Assembly (NCBI GenBank): GCA_012295275.1
Contig: CM022670.1
Coordinates: 6,750,161 to 6,814,160 of the forward strand
DNA: 64,000 nucleotides
Direction: 5' to 3'
DNA from: Chrysomallon squamiferum
Taxonomy: Eukaryota; Mollusca; Gastropoda; Neomphalida; Peltospiridae
Shown: positions 35,056 to 60,651 of the stretch, one piece after another
Layout: every line of letters begins with the position of its first letter
Numbering within the stretch: the stretch's first letter is position 1
Position numbers and translations under genes: made by a program
The notes under the pieces: generated by a model
Databases searched by the model: none
Seen by the model: only the letters and a program-made list of their open reading frames with translations
Told to the model about the DNA's origin: nothing

Positions 35056-35785
35056 GAGAAAAAAGAGAAAAAAAGAGAAAGAAATAAAATATAAAAAGAA
35101 AAGATAAAAAAGAAACTAAGTAATAACAATAATAAATAAATAAATAAATACATCAATAAATAATAATAATAATAATAATTCAAAACACTTGTTTCATGTT
35201 ATAAAGAGCTCAGCCAGTTCTTTCATTCTGCACTGCATTCTGTTTCTTATGGTTCTGCGGTATAAAATTAATTTCGATTTAAGTTAATTCAGACAATTCG
35301 ATTGTAAATCTGCGATAAATCGTTTAGCGAGAACGTAGCTTTAAGAAGATTACAGTATTATTATTCGAAATTGCTTCGATATGTTCACTGAAGAACATCT
35401 TCCTCGGGATTATTCGGATAAATCCGTTAAATACTGTTTCATTGTTCTCGGGATTATTCGGATACGTTCGCTAAACGGAGATAGAGGTTCGCGCTTTTGG
35501 TGTATTTTAATTGGTTGTTAAAGACAGTGCAGTAAATTTTCGATTTCGTTGAAGAATTCACTCGGCTGTTTTCGTGAATATCCACGGACATTAACTTCAA
35601 AGACTGATAAACCGATAGCACTTTCATCTATTTTTTTCTCCTCTTTTCAGAATAAAACTAATTAAACTTCAAACAATGTTACGTTCATTTTACAATCTCT
35701 CATGTCAAAACATAAATACTATTATATAACTCTGGATCTAAAGCGACTCTAAATTATCCAGCTTTATCAGTGTTTTGATGCGACA
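34420..35785. other. Intergenic, no gene seen
   Basis: AT-rich, with an A/GAAA-rich block at 35020-35180. A short duplicated phrase (ctcgggattattcggata) occurs at about 35403 and 35448. It leads into the promoter-like segment at 35786. Confidence 0.45.
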
Positions 35786-35918
35786 TGACGTCATACTCCG
35801 CCTTTTCATCTTCGTGGAGGTCATTTCCGACGTCACGGTTGGCCACTTTATAAAAGTCAGTCGTCATTTCGCAAAAGCAAGTATTCAAGTCTTTTCACTA
35901 TTCTGGGACTAGAACAAA
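35786..35918 (+). promoter_or_regulatory. Orphan CRE + TATA promoter with candidate mini-exon
   Basis: A palindromic cAMP-response element TGACGTCA at 35786-35793, a second CRE-like site GACGTCAC at 35829-35836, and a strong TATA box TATAAAAG at 35849-35856 lie within 71 bp. A start about 25-30 bp downstream would be near 35880, and a GTAAGC donor follows at 35919, giving a ~39-nt first exon. No recognised gene begins here; the next known plus-strand gene is the GPCR 25 kb away. Inference only. Confidence 0.4.
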
Positions 35919-35987
35919 GTAAGCAGTGTTGCTCGCTCAAAGGCAAAACGTTGAATAATTTCTCCCTTATTTCCATTTTGATTACAG

Positions 35988-36102
35988 ACTGCGACCTTAT
36001 TGCAACCAACACGATTCCAATTTGACACATCTTCTTTGATAATTATTTGAAGTGATGTCTCAGATTGACGGCGAGTTTTGGGCAGTCACAGTCACGTATT
36101 GA
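35988..36102 (+). other. Candidate second exon with a 15-codon small ORF
   Basis: A good acceptor (pyrimidine-rich tract ending gattacag at 35987) lies 69 bp after the candidate donor at 35919. The sequence that follows has its first ATG at 36055 and a TGA at 36100-36102 (15 codons, starting MSQIDGEFW). I do not recognise the peptide; it may be non-coding. The 69-bp intron would be short for this genome. Confidence 0.25.
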
Positions 36103-37325
36103 GTCTCAGCACCGCTCTCTTTAGCCCTCACAATGTCGCAGTCCCCGTTTTTGTTGACTCTGCAGTCGGGAACGTGCTGTGGGGAGGGTCCAGCATAATG
36201 GCGTAAAAAAAAGAAAAAGAAAAAAAAGCGAACTGTGTGCAGTCTCATCTCACACTGATTGAAAAACATTACAGACAATCACAGAGTTTAATTTTAGTAA
36301 AAGCTGAAGTGATATCATTTAAGATTCTTTTATTATGTAAAAAGGTATTGGATTTTTTCACCACTTTCCAAGATTTTCAATTATTTCTTCTTTTTTTTTA
36401 ATCATTTTATTTTATTACTATAATTACTTTTTTTTTTTAATAGAGTAGACTAGCGTTTGTAGGCGTGAGCTGTAGGTCTGTGCTTAGTGAGAAAACCCTG
36501 AGGCGTGGCTGGTCGAGGGATCGCCGCTATGTTCCGACAGTTGGCTGTCTCTTCTTCCATCCAGTGCTCCGCACATTTTCCTGCCGCTGGGAAGGTGCAC
36601 ACGAAATGTTTCTTGATGTTAACTGGAAAGAGTAGCCAATGGGGTTGCGGTATCGCGTTTCTTCTTTCATATCATCGTTACACCCAGTGTTAGATATCTA
36701 TAATAAGCTATAATAATAAAATGTTAAACATCATTCTTTATTTTTTTGGTCAAAATGATGACTTAGCCTTGCCATCACCGTTCCGATTCCAGCTGTTTCC
36801 TATACATCCGGATCGGCCCCTGGCTTTCAGTATTAATGATGATAATGATGATGATAGTGATGATGACATTGATGATGATGATAATGATGAAAGTCATGAT
36901 GGTAATGGTGACGGTGATGATGACATTTAAATAATAAGCTAATAAGATATTTATTCTGCTTGGTAAGAAAGAATGAAAATAAGTCGTCGTCGTCGACGTT
37001 GTTGTGTAAAATGAAGTAGTGTTCCGCTTTCTCAAAGAGGTGAACAATATCTACATATTTATTACATTACAAAACTCCAATAAAATCAGCTGAGAGGATT
37101 TGAGAAAAGAGCACGTGAACTAGTGACAGATTTCTGTAAATTACATTTCAGCCCTCTCAGTAAATAAATTAATGAATAAATAAATAAATCAAATATATAT
37201 CAAATCAAATAAAACAATAAAAATAAATAAATAAAAACATAAATACAACAACAACAATAACAATAAGAAAAAAACCAGTAATAAGAAAAAAAAATCAAAA
37301 ATCAAAATCAAAATAATAATAATAA

Positions 37326-37360
<35 letters not shown>

Positions 37361-38200
37361 AAACAGTTGCTGAAAGATATCACAAACACTCAGAATATTT
37401 AAATTTAAAAAAGAAACAAACGTAACTTTTATAACTTTAATAACATAGAAAAATCAAAACATTGTATACTACTCAAAACAAGTTAAGGGTCGTGTTAATG
37501 AATCACATGGCGCTGTCGACTTTTAGCTACAGTGAACCGGCCATTTTGCAGCATTATATTTATAATAAAATATTCAGGTATATAATATATATTTATATTT
37601 ATATATCAATCTATATATGTTTGTATGTGTGTCTGTATGTATATATATGTATGTTTGTATGTATGTGTGTGTGTTACTATGTATATATTATTATCTGTTA
37701 ATAAAGTTATTTAGTGAAGTATAAAACTGTTGTATTGTGAGTTGACAGATCTAATTATGTCTGTCAGACACACTCTGAACACTATTTCACACAGTCTGAT
37801 GAAACATTATTTCTGAGAAAAACACAAATTGTCTAACTGCCAGTCTCATTTTATACAAGTTTAAAATTTGTACGTAAATGCAACTTTAGTATCTTACGAA
37901 TATATATATGTATGTATTTATGTATTTTCGTATGTATGTATGTATGTATAGAGCCTAGTTGAATTATAACATTCATATAATTATTTAGGACCGGGTTTTA
38001 GCTTAAACCAAATGAGCTACAGTTTAAAAAGTCACTCACAATTTCATTTCAGTTATCATACAGACTTATTTTATATTAACAGCTTATTACAATCTGTATT
38101 ATATTTTATAATATCACATCTTTTCTGGATATAATATTTATAACATACCATAATCATTTTTTTTTTTTAATTTTCGTCAGTTTCTTTTAGCGAAATAATA
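36103..38200. other. Intergenic, no gene seen
   Basis: Holds a 62-codon open frame at 36505-36693 with no recognisable motif, a GATGAT run at 36833-36930, AAAT/AAT runs at 37310-37360 and TATG/TA runs at 37570-37690 and 37900-37950. The part nearest 38327 may be 3' UTR of the minus-strand channel gene. Confidence 0.45.
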
Positions 38201-38327
38201 ACAGTTTATGAAAATATCACAGCTATGAATCATATCTTCATCTCTCAGTGATGACATGTTGTCATAGTCACACATAAATAAAAAATATACACAATGAATA
38301 TATTATGTACACAGCGCTGCTGATTGG

Positions 38328-49841
<11,514 letters not shown>

Positions 49842-51519
49842 CTGAAACAACGTCAGCAATCAAGTATTTTAATATTACAACGTCTGGATGTGTACAGACT
49901 GGGTATACAACAAACATATTTATGTTTTAGTACAAAGTGCCACAGGCTACACTAGTTAGTTAACAGCTGATATGTATTTTTTTAAATTTATTTATTTATT
50001 TTTTTGTATGTGAGTAAAAGAAAGGGGATAAAATAAAGAAAATAGAAAGATCTAAAAGAAAAGGAAAGACTAACAGGATCTTTAGTAGCCGAAGGAAAGG
50101 AGAGAGATGGGAATCGGAGATGATCAGTTAAAAAAAGTGTCTGAGAAAATAAAATAAGAAAGCGACAGAAATAACGAGAAAGAGAAAAACAGGATGAATC
50201 TAGGAGCAGTTCGACACACACACAGAGAATGAGAGAAAGAAAGAAAGAAAGAAAGTAAAAAAGGAAAGAAAGACAAAAACTTAATTAGAGACACAGATAA
50301 ACGACAGAGACAACGAGAGAGAAAGATAAAAAGAATGATAGATAAAGATGGAGAGAGAGAAATAAATAAACAGAAGGATACACGGACAGAGCGACAGAGA
50401 AAGAGAAAGAGAAAGAAAAATTTAGAGGTAAAGATGTAAAGAATGATAGATAGACAGATGGACAGAGAAACACACATGGACAGAACGCAACAGACAGAGA
50501 AAGTCAGATAGTTAGACAGACATATAGACAAATAGATAGATTAATTATATAGACACAGACAGACAGACAGGCAGACACAGTAGGCGAGAGAATTCCAGTC
50601 TGTTTCGTTCACTCAGTTAAACATAACTGAAGATTAAAGGCACACCACAGAGAACAACGTGACCGCACTTTGTGAACTAGAAAACCAACACTAAATAACT
50701 TTGTGTTTTACGATCACTCAGACTTGGACACACACATTCTCGCGAGCGGTTGAGATGGAATTGCCTCCCTTGTCGTAAATCTTCATAATCCTCGGCCCTT
50801 GTCACGTCGGTCATAACTCGAGATTTCGATTATCGCTAAACAGTTGACTTCAGCAGACAGCGACGACGTCGTAAAATCTCACTTTATTGACGGTGGCGCT
50901 AACGTGCTTTTCGTACGATATTTGCAAAGGTTGACTTCTGATGGTCAGAACAAGATGTAGCTCAGCACGCCTGTCCAGGGCACAGGTCATTGTTTGGAAG
51001 GTGAATCATAGTGAATAGAGATCAGAAGAAAAGATTGTTCACAGATTTATTATTTACAAATTAACTCTGGTTGGGCGAGATAGCACCAGCTGGGTCCCCT
51101 GATCTCTAAACCTTGTCAGAGATACTATAATACAGACGACCCTGAAATAGGTTTTCAGCAATAACAAGAATCTAATTCTGAATTTTTCGTATCTTCGGTA
51201 TTTCAAAACAATGATGGATTCGCTGTTTGTTTTTAGACAAGAACTTCTATCAAGTCCAATTTGCCCAAGGTCACTGAAAAATGAATAATGGTTTAATGTC
51301 TGCTCTTTTAATACTGTAAATCAAATCCTAGGTTTGTTATGTGTAATAATAATGGTAGTATCTGAGAAGAAACCGGCAGCCTTCATTCAATGGACACTTT
51401 AACATTAGCAACAGTGAACCTTTTATAATTTCTCATACTGTGAAAAACACGTGTCACGATTTGTTTTACATACCAGTTTCTGAAGCACTGACTATAAAGA
51501 ATACGAGAGAGAGAGAGAA

Positions 51520-51761
<242 letters not shown>

Positions 51762-53230
51762 ACACAGATGAGGATCGATCCTGCGGGCTGTCAGACGAGC
51801 TGTCTGGACACTAATAAAGACTGAAGACTGAGAAGAAAAGAGACCACGTGATTGTTTACACGTGTTCACGTGATTGGCGGTCTGTCTCTTATAACAGTGT
51901 GTTATCAGATTTACACGTCCCAGCCTGTGTTTACACTGAGATTACCTAAGTTTAATACTTTCTACAACACAGGGGGGTGGGGGGAAAAGGAAAAAAAAAA
52001 AAAAAAAAAAGATGGCAGGCCGAATTATCATTTGAATCTTTATCGTTTCAGGACATTTAAAACCTTTAAGTATAACAGAAGTCTGATAATAAAATTAAAA
52101 TCCTTTATATGAAAATTAACAAACGAAAGAAATATCTGCTTATATATATATATATATATATAGATACAAAATACTTTAGTATGTCTGTTAATATGTCCGT
52201 CTGTAAGTATACATTGCCTTTCATGTGTGTGTGTGTATGTATGTATCTATATATGTATGTATGTTTATATATGTGTGTGTGTGTATGGTCATGTGAACAT
52301 GTATGTGCATGTGTGTGTGTATTTGTGTCTGTGTGTATGTGTGTGAGTACGTCTGACTGTCTCTCTGCTATATAATATTACGGTACAAAACCATAACAGT
52401 TTACAAGTTAATCAAATATTTTCCACTAGTGCGTGATGTAAAGTGACTTTCACTATATTTTATTACAGAATGGATTTCCTGCAGAACAATTTCCCATTCA
52501 GAGACAGTTCATGTTATTGCACCAAGATGAAATTTTCGACAAACGACAAACGTTCTGACAAATTGGTGCTGTTATCTGTAGCGGTGATAACAGAGAAATA
52601 ATCAGAATTTGTGTAAATCAAACCTTTGTTGCTGAAGATGACACATCACAGTTATTGATTGCAGTTGCTGAAAGGAAAGTTTGGCTTCTTTACCCGTTTC
52701 TGTTTGTTTATTTAACACGCAGTCTTCAAAAATACAGCAGAAATAGAGAGAGAAATATAGAGATAGACAGACAGGCAGAGAGACAGATGAATAGATGATC
52801 GATCAATAGATAAATAGATAAACAGAGAGAAAGACAGAAAGATAAATAAATAGACGTGTAGTTAGACAGATAGGTAGATATATGGATACATAGATGGACA
52901 TATAAATATAGAGATAAATAGATATATAAATAAAAGACAAATTAAAATGTCACCATGAATAAATAAACTGCAAGAATCATGCACATAGATTCAACAGATA
53001 GCAAAAATTTCTATCTTAATTCTTTGTCTCTCTCTCCGTCTCCCTCTCTTTCTCTCTTTTTCTCTGTCTGATTGTCTGTCTGTTGTGTCTGTCTCTATCC
53101 GTTTGTCTCTCTGTCTTTATATATCTTTGAATGTCCGTCCGTCCGCCTGTATGTCTGTCTGTCTCTCATTTTGTCTGTTCCTGCGGGGTTCTTTTCTCTC
53201 CACCATCAAAACTCATATTCTGGTAATCAT

Positions 53231-53281
<51 letters not shown>

Positions 53282-53999
53282 TACATTTCTGTATTAGAAA
53301 TTACATCTAGAGAAATTACACCCAGTAGTAAAAAAATTAAAATAAAAAATAAAAAATGAAAAATGAAAGAAAGAAAAAAAAAAAACAAAAAAAACCCTCC
53401 TGTTTAACCAATTCATAAAACATGGTCTCCTCTCATCGCACCCAGACGGTTTATTGAACGGCTTCCCGGGCGAAGAAAGCTGTGAAATATTGGCTCAGTT
53501 AATCAAACAATACCTTCAGCAGAAGAGAAAAAAAATGACAAACTCGACAGACATTCATTACTACCATTGATCTCTCCTTGGGGAACATACAGCCGTCCTG
53601 TCGAGTTGTATACGAGTTGTAAAATACGCGTGTGTATTTAATACAGTGATAAATGCGTGTGTGCTTCATAGTTAGTTATATACAACTCACTGTCATTTTT
53701 ATATTGTAGAAAACAATATATCAGACTATACAGAGATTTGTAAATACGTAAGTGTATTTAATATAGTGATATATGGGTGTATGTGTGTGTGTTTTACAGT
53801 TATATACAACTTACAGTAATTTTTATATGTGTAAAAATAATGTTTTAGACTATGCTGACATTTGTAAATACACTATCGTATTTAATACAGTTATACAAGT
53901 ATCTAAATTTGATAATGAAGTTGTATGCGCAACACACAGCGAAGAAAGCTATAAAATACAATGATATATGAGTTGTAATATACGTATGTGTATTTAATG

Positions 54000-54007
<8 letters not shown>

Positions 54008-54045
<38 letters not shown>

Positions 54046-54262
54046 CATTTACATATACATATATAGCTAGCTAAGATATATAGAGATATAGATAGAAAAA
54101 AAGAAAGTAAGATAGATAGAATAACAGATAACCAGGTAGATAAAACCGATTGGAGATTATTAGAAGTTTTCTGCTTTCATTTACATTTTGAAATCTGTTC
54201 TAACCAATGTCGGCATTAGAATATGCATCTTAGTTTATTCAAGTTATTATTGTTGTCAAGGT

Positions 54263-54302
<40 letters not shown>

Positions 54303-54392
54303 TGAATTATTAATATTTGTAACCATAACAAACATGACTGAACATTAGTTTAATATGTACACTCTAATCCTGTCCATGAACTTTGTCAAGAT

Positions 54393-54423
<31 letters not shown>

Positions 54424-54475
54424 GTCACACACAGACAGTCACACACACAGAATCACACACACACACACACACACA
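54008..54475. repeat. Cluster of (GT)n and (CA)n runs
   Basis: GT runs at about 54010-54042 and 54266-54301 and imperfect CA runs at 54396-54475 lie within 470 bp, in opposite orientation to one another. Confidence 0.85.
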
Positions 54476-55010
54476 TATATGTATATAATGTTTAATGTGT
54501 GTTGGCAAATAATAAACACGAGAAAAGTAAACAAGAATTTCACAAATGTGATGAGAAGATTTGCAAAGATCCTAGAGAAGATCTGACTGGAATTCCAATG
54601 AAGAAAATCCTGGAGAATCAACAGGAAACCCTTTTCCCGAGTAGTAATTCATACGTCTTCCATTAATAACAGCTTTTATGGTAATTGTCGAATTTTCTTA
54701 ATCCGGACTGTGCATTTTTCACGTCTTTCCTCGAAGTCAAAAAAAAAAAAAAAAAAAAGAAAAAAAAGCGAGGCTGCAAATGTAAAGAGTTTAGCATGGT
54801 CACAGCGGCGTGAGAGACAGAGAGAGGAATCGCCAATACTGGATCAATTCGTTATCACATAACGCTAAGGCCACACGAGTAACTCAAACCCAAATCAAAC
54901 ATAAAAAATTACTTGCTTTTCCAATCCCATTTACCGAAATTGTAACCTAGGAAGGCAGACTTCTGATTTTATTTAAACTCGGTCACAAAGAAGAAGAAGA
55001 AAGAAAAAAG

Positions 55011-55049
<39 letters not shown>

Positions 55050-56147
55050 AGAGAGCGAGAGAGACTTCTATTACTGAACTGCCAACACACTAAATTGGAA
55101 GAAAATGTGGACAGTCTCTGTGTTGGACTGTCGCGGTTCGATCTGAAAAAGATGTCAGTGGAAATTAAATGATGATACACAGAGTGAAGAGACACAGTGT
55201 GGACTGGGAGGGGGGCACTCAGCTGTTTACTGTTTGTCACTTCTGAGACGTACACAGGAAAAAACCACATCAAGACATATGAGAAACTTAGCGAAGAACA
55301 AACTGCAAAATTAAACAGTCCAATTAATTCACCGTTAATGATAATAAAGAAAAAGTTTATTTTGTTAATTAATTATGGGTTTGTTTTTTTTCCATTTTAA
55401 TTTCGTTTCTTTTCTTTCTGTAATCTGGTTTTCAAAGAAAATATTTCTTTACAGAAATGGTAAAAAAAAAAAAAAAAAAAAAATCTTGAAGAAAAAAAAA
55501 CTTTTGAGAATGAAGGAAATCAAGCAAGCGGAATCACTTTTCGTTATTTATAAATAGTGGAAATTAAAGAAGAGCGGATGAGGACGTAATAAAAACGTGA
55601 TAGTTCGATGGTCTGATCCTGGTGGAAGGTTGTAAAGAGTACATTTGTAAGCACGGCCTCGCCACCTCTTAATGGATTGGCTAATACCATTGACAAAAAT
55701 AACTCTCTTTATACAACCTCAGAGTCCATAATTTTCAGACCTGACAGGCTTTTCCAAACCTCAGAACAGTGCCGTTCATTAATCAAACATGAAGAGAGAG
55801 GATTACCAAGATGAAGAAACAATTTGGACTTTGATAAATAGGGTATGACTCTGTAATCTCACCTGAATGTGCTTTGTTTCAGCGTGGTCGGAAGATGAAG
55901 TAGGCGAGTTGTACACGCAGGCCTCTGGTACTAAAACTCTCACAGATCTGACCTTATACTCAGTGTTTATGTAGACACTCATTAATTCTGCGGGACTTTT
56001 GGCTTAATCCATGTCTTCACATACACACGCATCCGTCGTGATTTTATTAATAATGTTCATACTGGAAGATTTGTTGGTTTTAATGAAGAAAGAGCCAAAG
56101 AGAAAGTTTCAGGAGTTCCTGTAGTTTTCTGTGATATTTTAGTTTTT

Positions 56148-56358
<211 letters not shown>

Positions 56359-56359
56359 T

Positions 56360-58135
56360 TTTCTTCGTTTTTAATTAATTTTCTCCTATTTACATATGTA
56401 TTTATGGGTGCTTTTAGGTTTAGTACGTACGTATATATATGTGTGTGTGTGTGTTTGTGTATGTATGTGTGGGTCTGCACTTATGTTCGTAATGTTCGTT
56501 ATGTTCTATTAATATATATATATATATATATATGCACGTCTACGTGTATGAAACTGTGAATGGAAGAACATTTATTTTAATCATTTTTTTGTAAGACTTC
56601 TACTGCTAACTAGCCAATCTCGCGGAAGTGATTCATTTCTGTGAGTTCCATTGAGTGTACGACGTCCATAAATCTGTGACACAAAGTCCGTTGTAGTCAG
56701 ATTACAAACATCAATAGATTTGTAACGTTGAGCTTGTTACCACCACGTCTCATAGATCAGAACAAGACAAAATCGAGTTACAAGATCTATAAATCTGTAT
56801 CATAGGACACGTCGCTGTCATCTTGTAAATACACGTTATATATAAATCACAGAAATCTAATTGCTCACATTGTCTGCCTGGACGAAGTTAATTGTTAAAT
56901 TAAATTAGTTTTGTGTAATTGTGTTACAGGGAACAGTGAAAAGAAATGATCAAAATTAATTATGTTATATGAAATGGTAATATTTAAGTTATCTATTTAT
57001 TTATTTATTTTAAAGAAGTTTCATGGTTATGTTTCATTTTTATTTTTAAAAATGTTGATCTGTAGGCGTCCTTGGCAAATGAAATTTTTGTTCATCCTTT
57101 CATCTGTCTATTCAAGCATCAATATATCCGTTCACTCCATCTCTTTATTTTTTTTTCTCAATAACTACTTAACAAGTTCCAGTGTTTTCGACAACTATCG
57201 ATATGGAGCTCATTCTTCTCCTGCTGTTTCCACACATCTGTTCGTACATTGAATGATTAATCTTTTATAGATTTTTGAGTACTAAGTGTACGTATTCAAA
57301 AACATTTGTGTGAAATTTTTGTATTAGAAATCTGTCAGAACCGTGTAGTTTGCCTACGCATCATGGCGACACAAAACCCAATAACTTCATTAATGAATCA
57401 TAACTTTTATAATTGCAGTTGTCTCCCGTCCGGAAATTAAAATTTTGTTACGTATCTGCACTCCCCGTGCATGTTACGTCACGCGATGAATGCCTATTAA
57501 CAGCAGCACGACGAGAATTCGCCACCAGAGGGCGATCGGTTACGGTTCTGGCATCGACATTGTTCGGGTTCACATTGCTGGGCAAGAAAGCTCAGCTCGA
57601 TAGCCAGAAATTGTCTGATTCAGATAACGGATTGTAATTAAAACTCAGCTGGGGCTATTTGCTAGTGAATGACCCAATCAAATACTTACGATTTTGTACT
57701 TCGGCACTCGGCAACGATTTCATCTGCAGGCAATTCACGTCAGAAATACATGCCCCAGGTTTAATAGCGTGCGATTCAAGCCACGGATTTCCTTTCTGCT
57801 GTAGACACATTCATCAGGCGTTTAGAGTAAATTGATAGGAGTATTGTGTGGTCTAAAACCCACCGCTGAGTAAAGTTACACCGGCGTTTGAGTAGAAGAA
57901 ATAATTATTTTCCAACAGTTTGTTTCAGACTGTTAAATATATAAATGAAGAGTTCATAGAGGCCAATTACTCGGACCCCAGGTTTTTCTGGGATGTAATA
58001 GTAATCGTATTAAGCAGCTATTTTATTTGTTCTCGCTAGAAATCGTTTATCAGTGACGACGAACTATTTTTTTTTTTTTTTTCACTCCTTGACTGTTTCT
58101 TATAAAATATTCCTTCTTCAGTTTTTTTAAATGCA
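56360..58135. other. Intergenic, partly unique sequence
   Basis: After TA/TG runs to 56535, the region 56590-58030 is mostly complex sequence without microsatellites. It includes a 74-codon open frame at 57413-57637 without recognisable motifs and the CTCF-core-like site at 57522-57533. No gene call is justified. Confidence 0.45.
57522..57533 (+). promoter_or_regulatory. CTCF-core-like motif
   Basis: CCACCAGAGGGC matches the consensus CTCF core (CCASYAGRKGGC) at every position and lies in an unusually GC-rich patch (57460-57560) with a TTACGTCAC word 48 bp upstream. Bilaterian CTCF recognises this core. Chance occurrence cannot be excluded. Confidence 0.35.
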
Positions 58136-58137
58136 CT

Positions 58138-58138
<1 letters not shown>

Positions 58139-58228
<90 letters not shown>
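58139..58228. repeat. (CT)n microsatellite
   Basis: About 88 bp of pure CT. Confidence 0.95.
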
Positions 58229-58229
<1 letters not shown>

Positions 58230-58232
<3 letters not shown>

Positions 58233-58845
58233 GTGTGCCTCTGTGTGCGTGTATGCTTATATATACATTAACATATATATGTATGTAAGTACATATGTAT
58301 TTGTGTGTGTGTGTGCGTGGTTTATTGAAGAATTAAACTATTATTACATTTATAGCAAACAATGACTTCAGATGTCTAATAAAAATAATAATAACGAATC
58401 ACCTTCAAGCCCGTCTATCTCAAAAAAAAAACCAGAAGGAAAAAAGGATGTGATAAAGTATTGTATTTTATCAAATACCCACCGGGCTTAATCTTGGACG
58501 GAGATATAATTCGGCTGATATTGTGTGTGTTTTTCAGCCACAAGCCGGACACCACAGGCAGATTATTTAATGACGTGCAGGCCAGTGTACGTGGTAATTT
58601 CATTACAGTCCACTTACAGATAATTTATACCACCAGCAGTCTGCCATAGCCGGACGTATGTCACGTACATGACGTGGAGTCTGTGGGCAGCAAACGAGGT
58701 GATTACAACGACCTTCTCTCTTTAACCGCGTCGACCTTCCGCGTCACTGGACGCCGCTGTGGTAGGCGTCACGGAATCACAAACCAGAGATCAGAGCATC
58801 GTGAAGCTGTGAGCACGAGATCGTGGTCAAATCTTACACCAGTCG
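58230..58845. other. Intergenic, no gene seen
   Basis: Complex sequence after the CT array. A 62-codon open frame exists on each strand across 58415-58649, a sign of composition rather than coding. Confidence 0.4.
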
Positions 58846-58849
58846 TGTG

Positions 58850-59085
58850 AAGATGATGGCTGAATCGTGAATCAGCAATCAGAAGATGAGGGTTGAATGG
58901 TGAGAATCGGTGATTAAAAAGATCATGGTTCAATAGTGAATCAGTGATTAGAAGATCGTGGTTGAATCGTGAATCAGTGATTAGAAGGTAATGGTTGATT
59001 CGTGCGTGCTTAGTGATCAGAAGGTAATGGTTAAATCATGAACACGTGATCAAACAGTCGCGGTTGAAAGATGAACACATGACAG
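58850..59085. repeat. Degenerate ~33-bp tandem repeat, about 7 copies
   Basis: Units such as atcgtggttgaatcgtgaat + cagtgattagaag recur with spacings of 32-36 bp (gaag at 58951, 58984, 59020). Copies are more alike in the centre (58920-59010) than at the edges, as expected for an ageing array. Confidence 0.85.
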
Positions 59086-59906
59086 CGTGGTTATCTACAA
59101 AGTAAGGACAGATCAACGCAGAACCACTCGTTACTGGATAAAATGTCACTGACAGATTATTCAGTGTAATCATTAGATCAAACGTCAACGGCGGCTTATT
59201 GAATTACTAATAAATGTGTTATTGAGTCACAAGTCATTTAAACATATGACAAATATATGCTGAGTTATATGCTAAAGAGATTTAATGAGTCACTATGCCA
59301 ATGAACTTTCTTTTTGCATCTACTTTTTTTTTGCTCTGAACTAATGACTGGATATTTATTGACAGGCCAGTGATAAATTGCTCACTTATTAGTCCGAGCT
59401 GGATCAGCACAGTCGTAATCTGATTACAGATTATAAAGTGAACAACCTAATGAACGTTTTGTCGTTAAGAAGTTTTTAATTAACTCATCTGACCCAGTTC
59501 AAGACGTTTGATCTCGACTGGATGAAGATGCAGAATGAAAGTTGAGACTGAATGAAAATGTGTCCTTGTTACTGGAGAATGAAACTAGTGAACAAGATTT
59601 TGACTTATTTTTCTGTGTGTTACGAACATATTGCGTTAACACGTAATTGTTACGTTAAGTCGAAATCATCGTAATTAAGACGTTTTAGTGAATGAATGAT
59701 AAATAAATAAATATGATAATGAATATGAAAAATAATGCTAATGATGATAATAAGAAGAAAACAATATATAAAATATGAAATAATATGTGAATGAACGAGG
59801 TAAACGTGCATTTGATTATTTAATCTGTGAGTTTTGTTCTTCTTAAATACTCACCAACTATTCTATTCGTTTTGTTCATATTCTTGCCAGCATTATTTAT
59901 TTATTA

Positions 59907-59953
<47 letters not shown>

Positions 59954-60604
59954 TATTATTATTATTATTATTATTAATTACTACTACTACTACTAATGCT
60001 ACTATTGTTATTGTTGTTGCTACTAGTTATATACAATGGAAATGTCCCACAAACGTTAAAAAAAATAATAATAATAATAAATAAAATAATTATTAAATAA
60101 ATAAATAAATAAATAAGTAAATAAAACCTTATAAAAATGAGGTAAAAAAAAAAATAAATAAATAATAACTAATAATGTTGCAGATTTTTTCAGATGACGT
60201 ATCATAATCAATGACGTCACTAGCTTCCTTCCATGTTGCTCTTATTCATTTGACGTTTAATTTGCTTTTCTTGTAACATTATTTGTCACTTTGTGGATGT
60301 TTCTCTCTGTGGATATCTGGATCAAGTTTTCGTCTTAAAACTGTTACACAGCTGTTAACTTCCAAACACGTCTTCGAAAAGTAAGATGTTTAAACTATTA
60401 AACCTTTGTCTTCGCAAACCAATAATTTCAGTAATAATAATACTAATAATGACAATAATAACAATAACAGTAACAATAATAGTAACAACAACAGCAACAA
60501 TAATAATATTATTATAATAATAACTTTAATAACATTAGTAGTAGCAGTAGTAGCAGTAATAAAAAATAAATAAATAAATAAATAAAACAAATCTTTATTT
60601 TCAG
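59086..60604. other. Upstream region of the GPCR gene
   Basis: AT-rich, with (ATT)n at 59907-59975, AAAT runs at 60070-60125 and TAA/CAA/GTA trinucleotide runs at 60430-60560. A splice acceptor-like tttattttcag ends at 60604, 48 bp before the GPCR start codon, suggesting an unidentified 5' non-coding exon. Confidence 0.5.
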
Positions 60605-60651
60605 AAACGGCACGAAAGATCCATTAAAGAAAAAAAAAAAAAAAAAAAAAA

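Noticed and set aside
36505-36693. 62-codon plus-strand ORF downstream of the orphan promoter
   Set aside because: No domain, no clear splice link to the candidate exons at 35880-36102, ordinary length for a chance ORF.
55863-55982. 40-codon minus-strand ORF ending at a strong GTGAGA donor, as first exon of the channel gene
   Set aside because: Its donor is phase 0 whereas the exon at 49841 needs an incoming codon missing one base, and the peptide has no signal-peptide character. It could still be part of a non-coding leader.
57413-57637. 74-codon plus-strand ORF preceded by an acceptor-like ttgcag
   Set aside because: No recognisable motif, no matching upstream donor/exon, and the balanced composition of this patch is better explained by the regulatory-looking sequence.
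59855-59879. Minus-strand ATG followed by a strong donor (GTGAGTATT) as channel start exon
   Set aside because: The donor is in phase 1, not the required phase, and the eight codons carry no hydrophobic signal.
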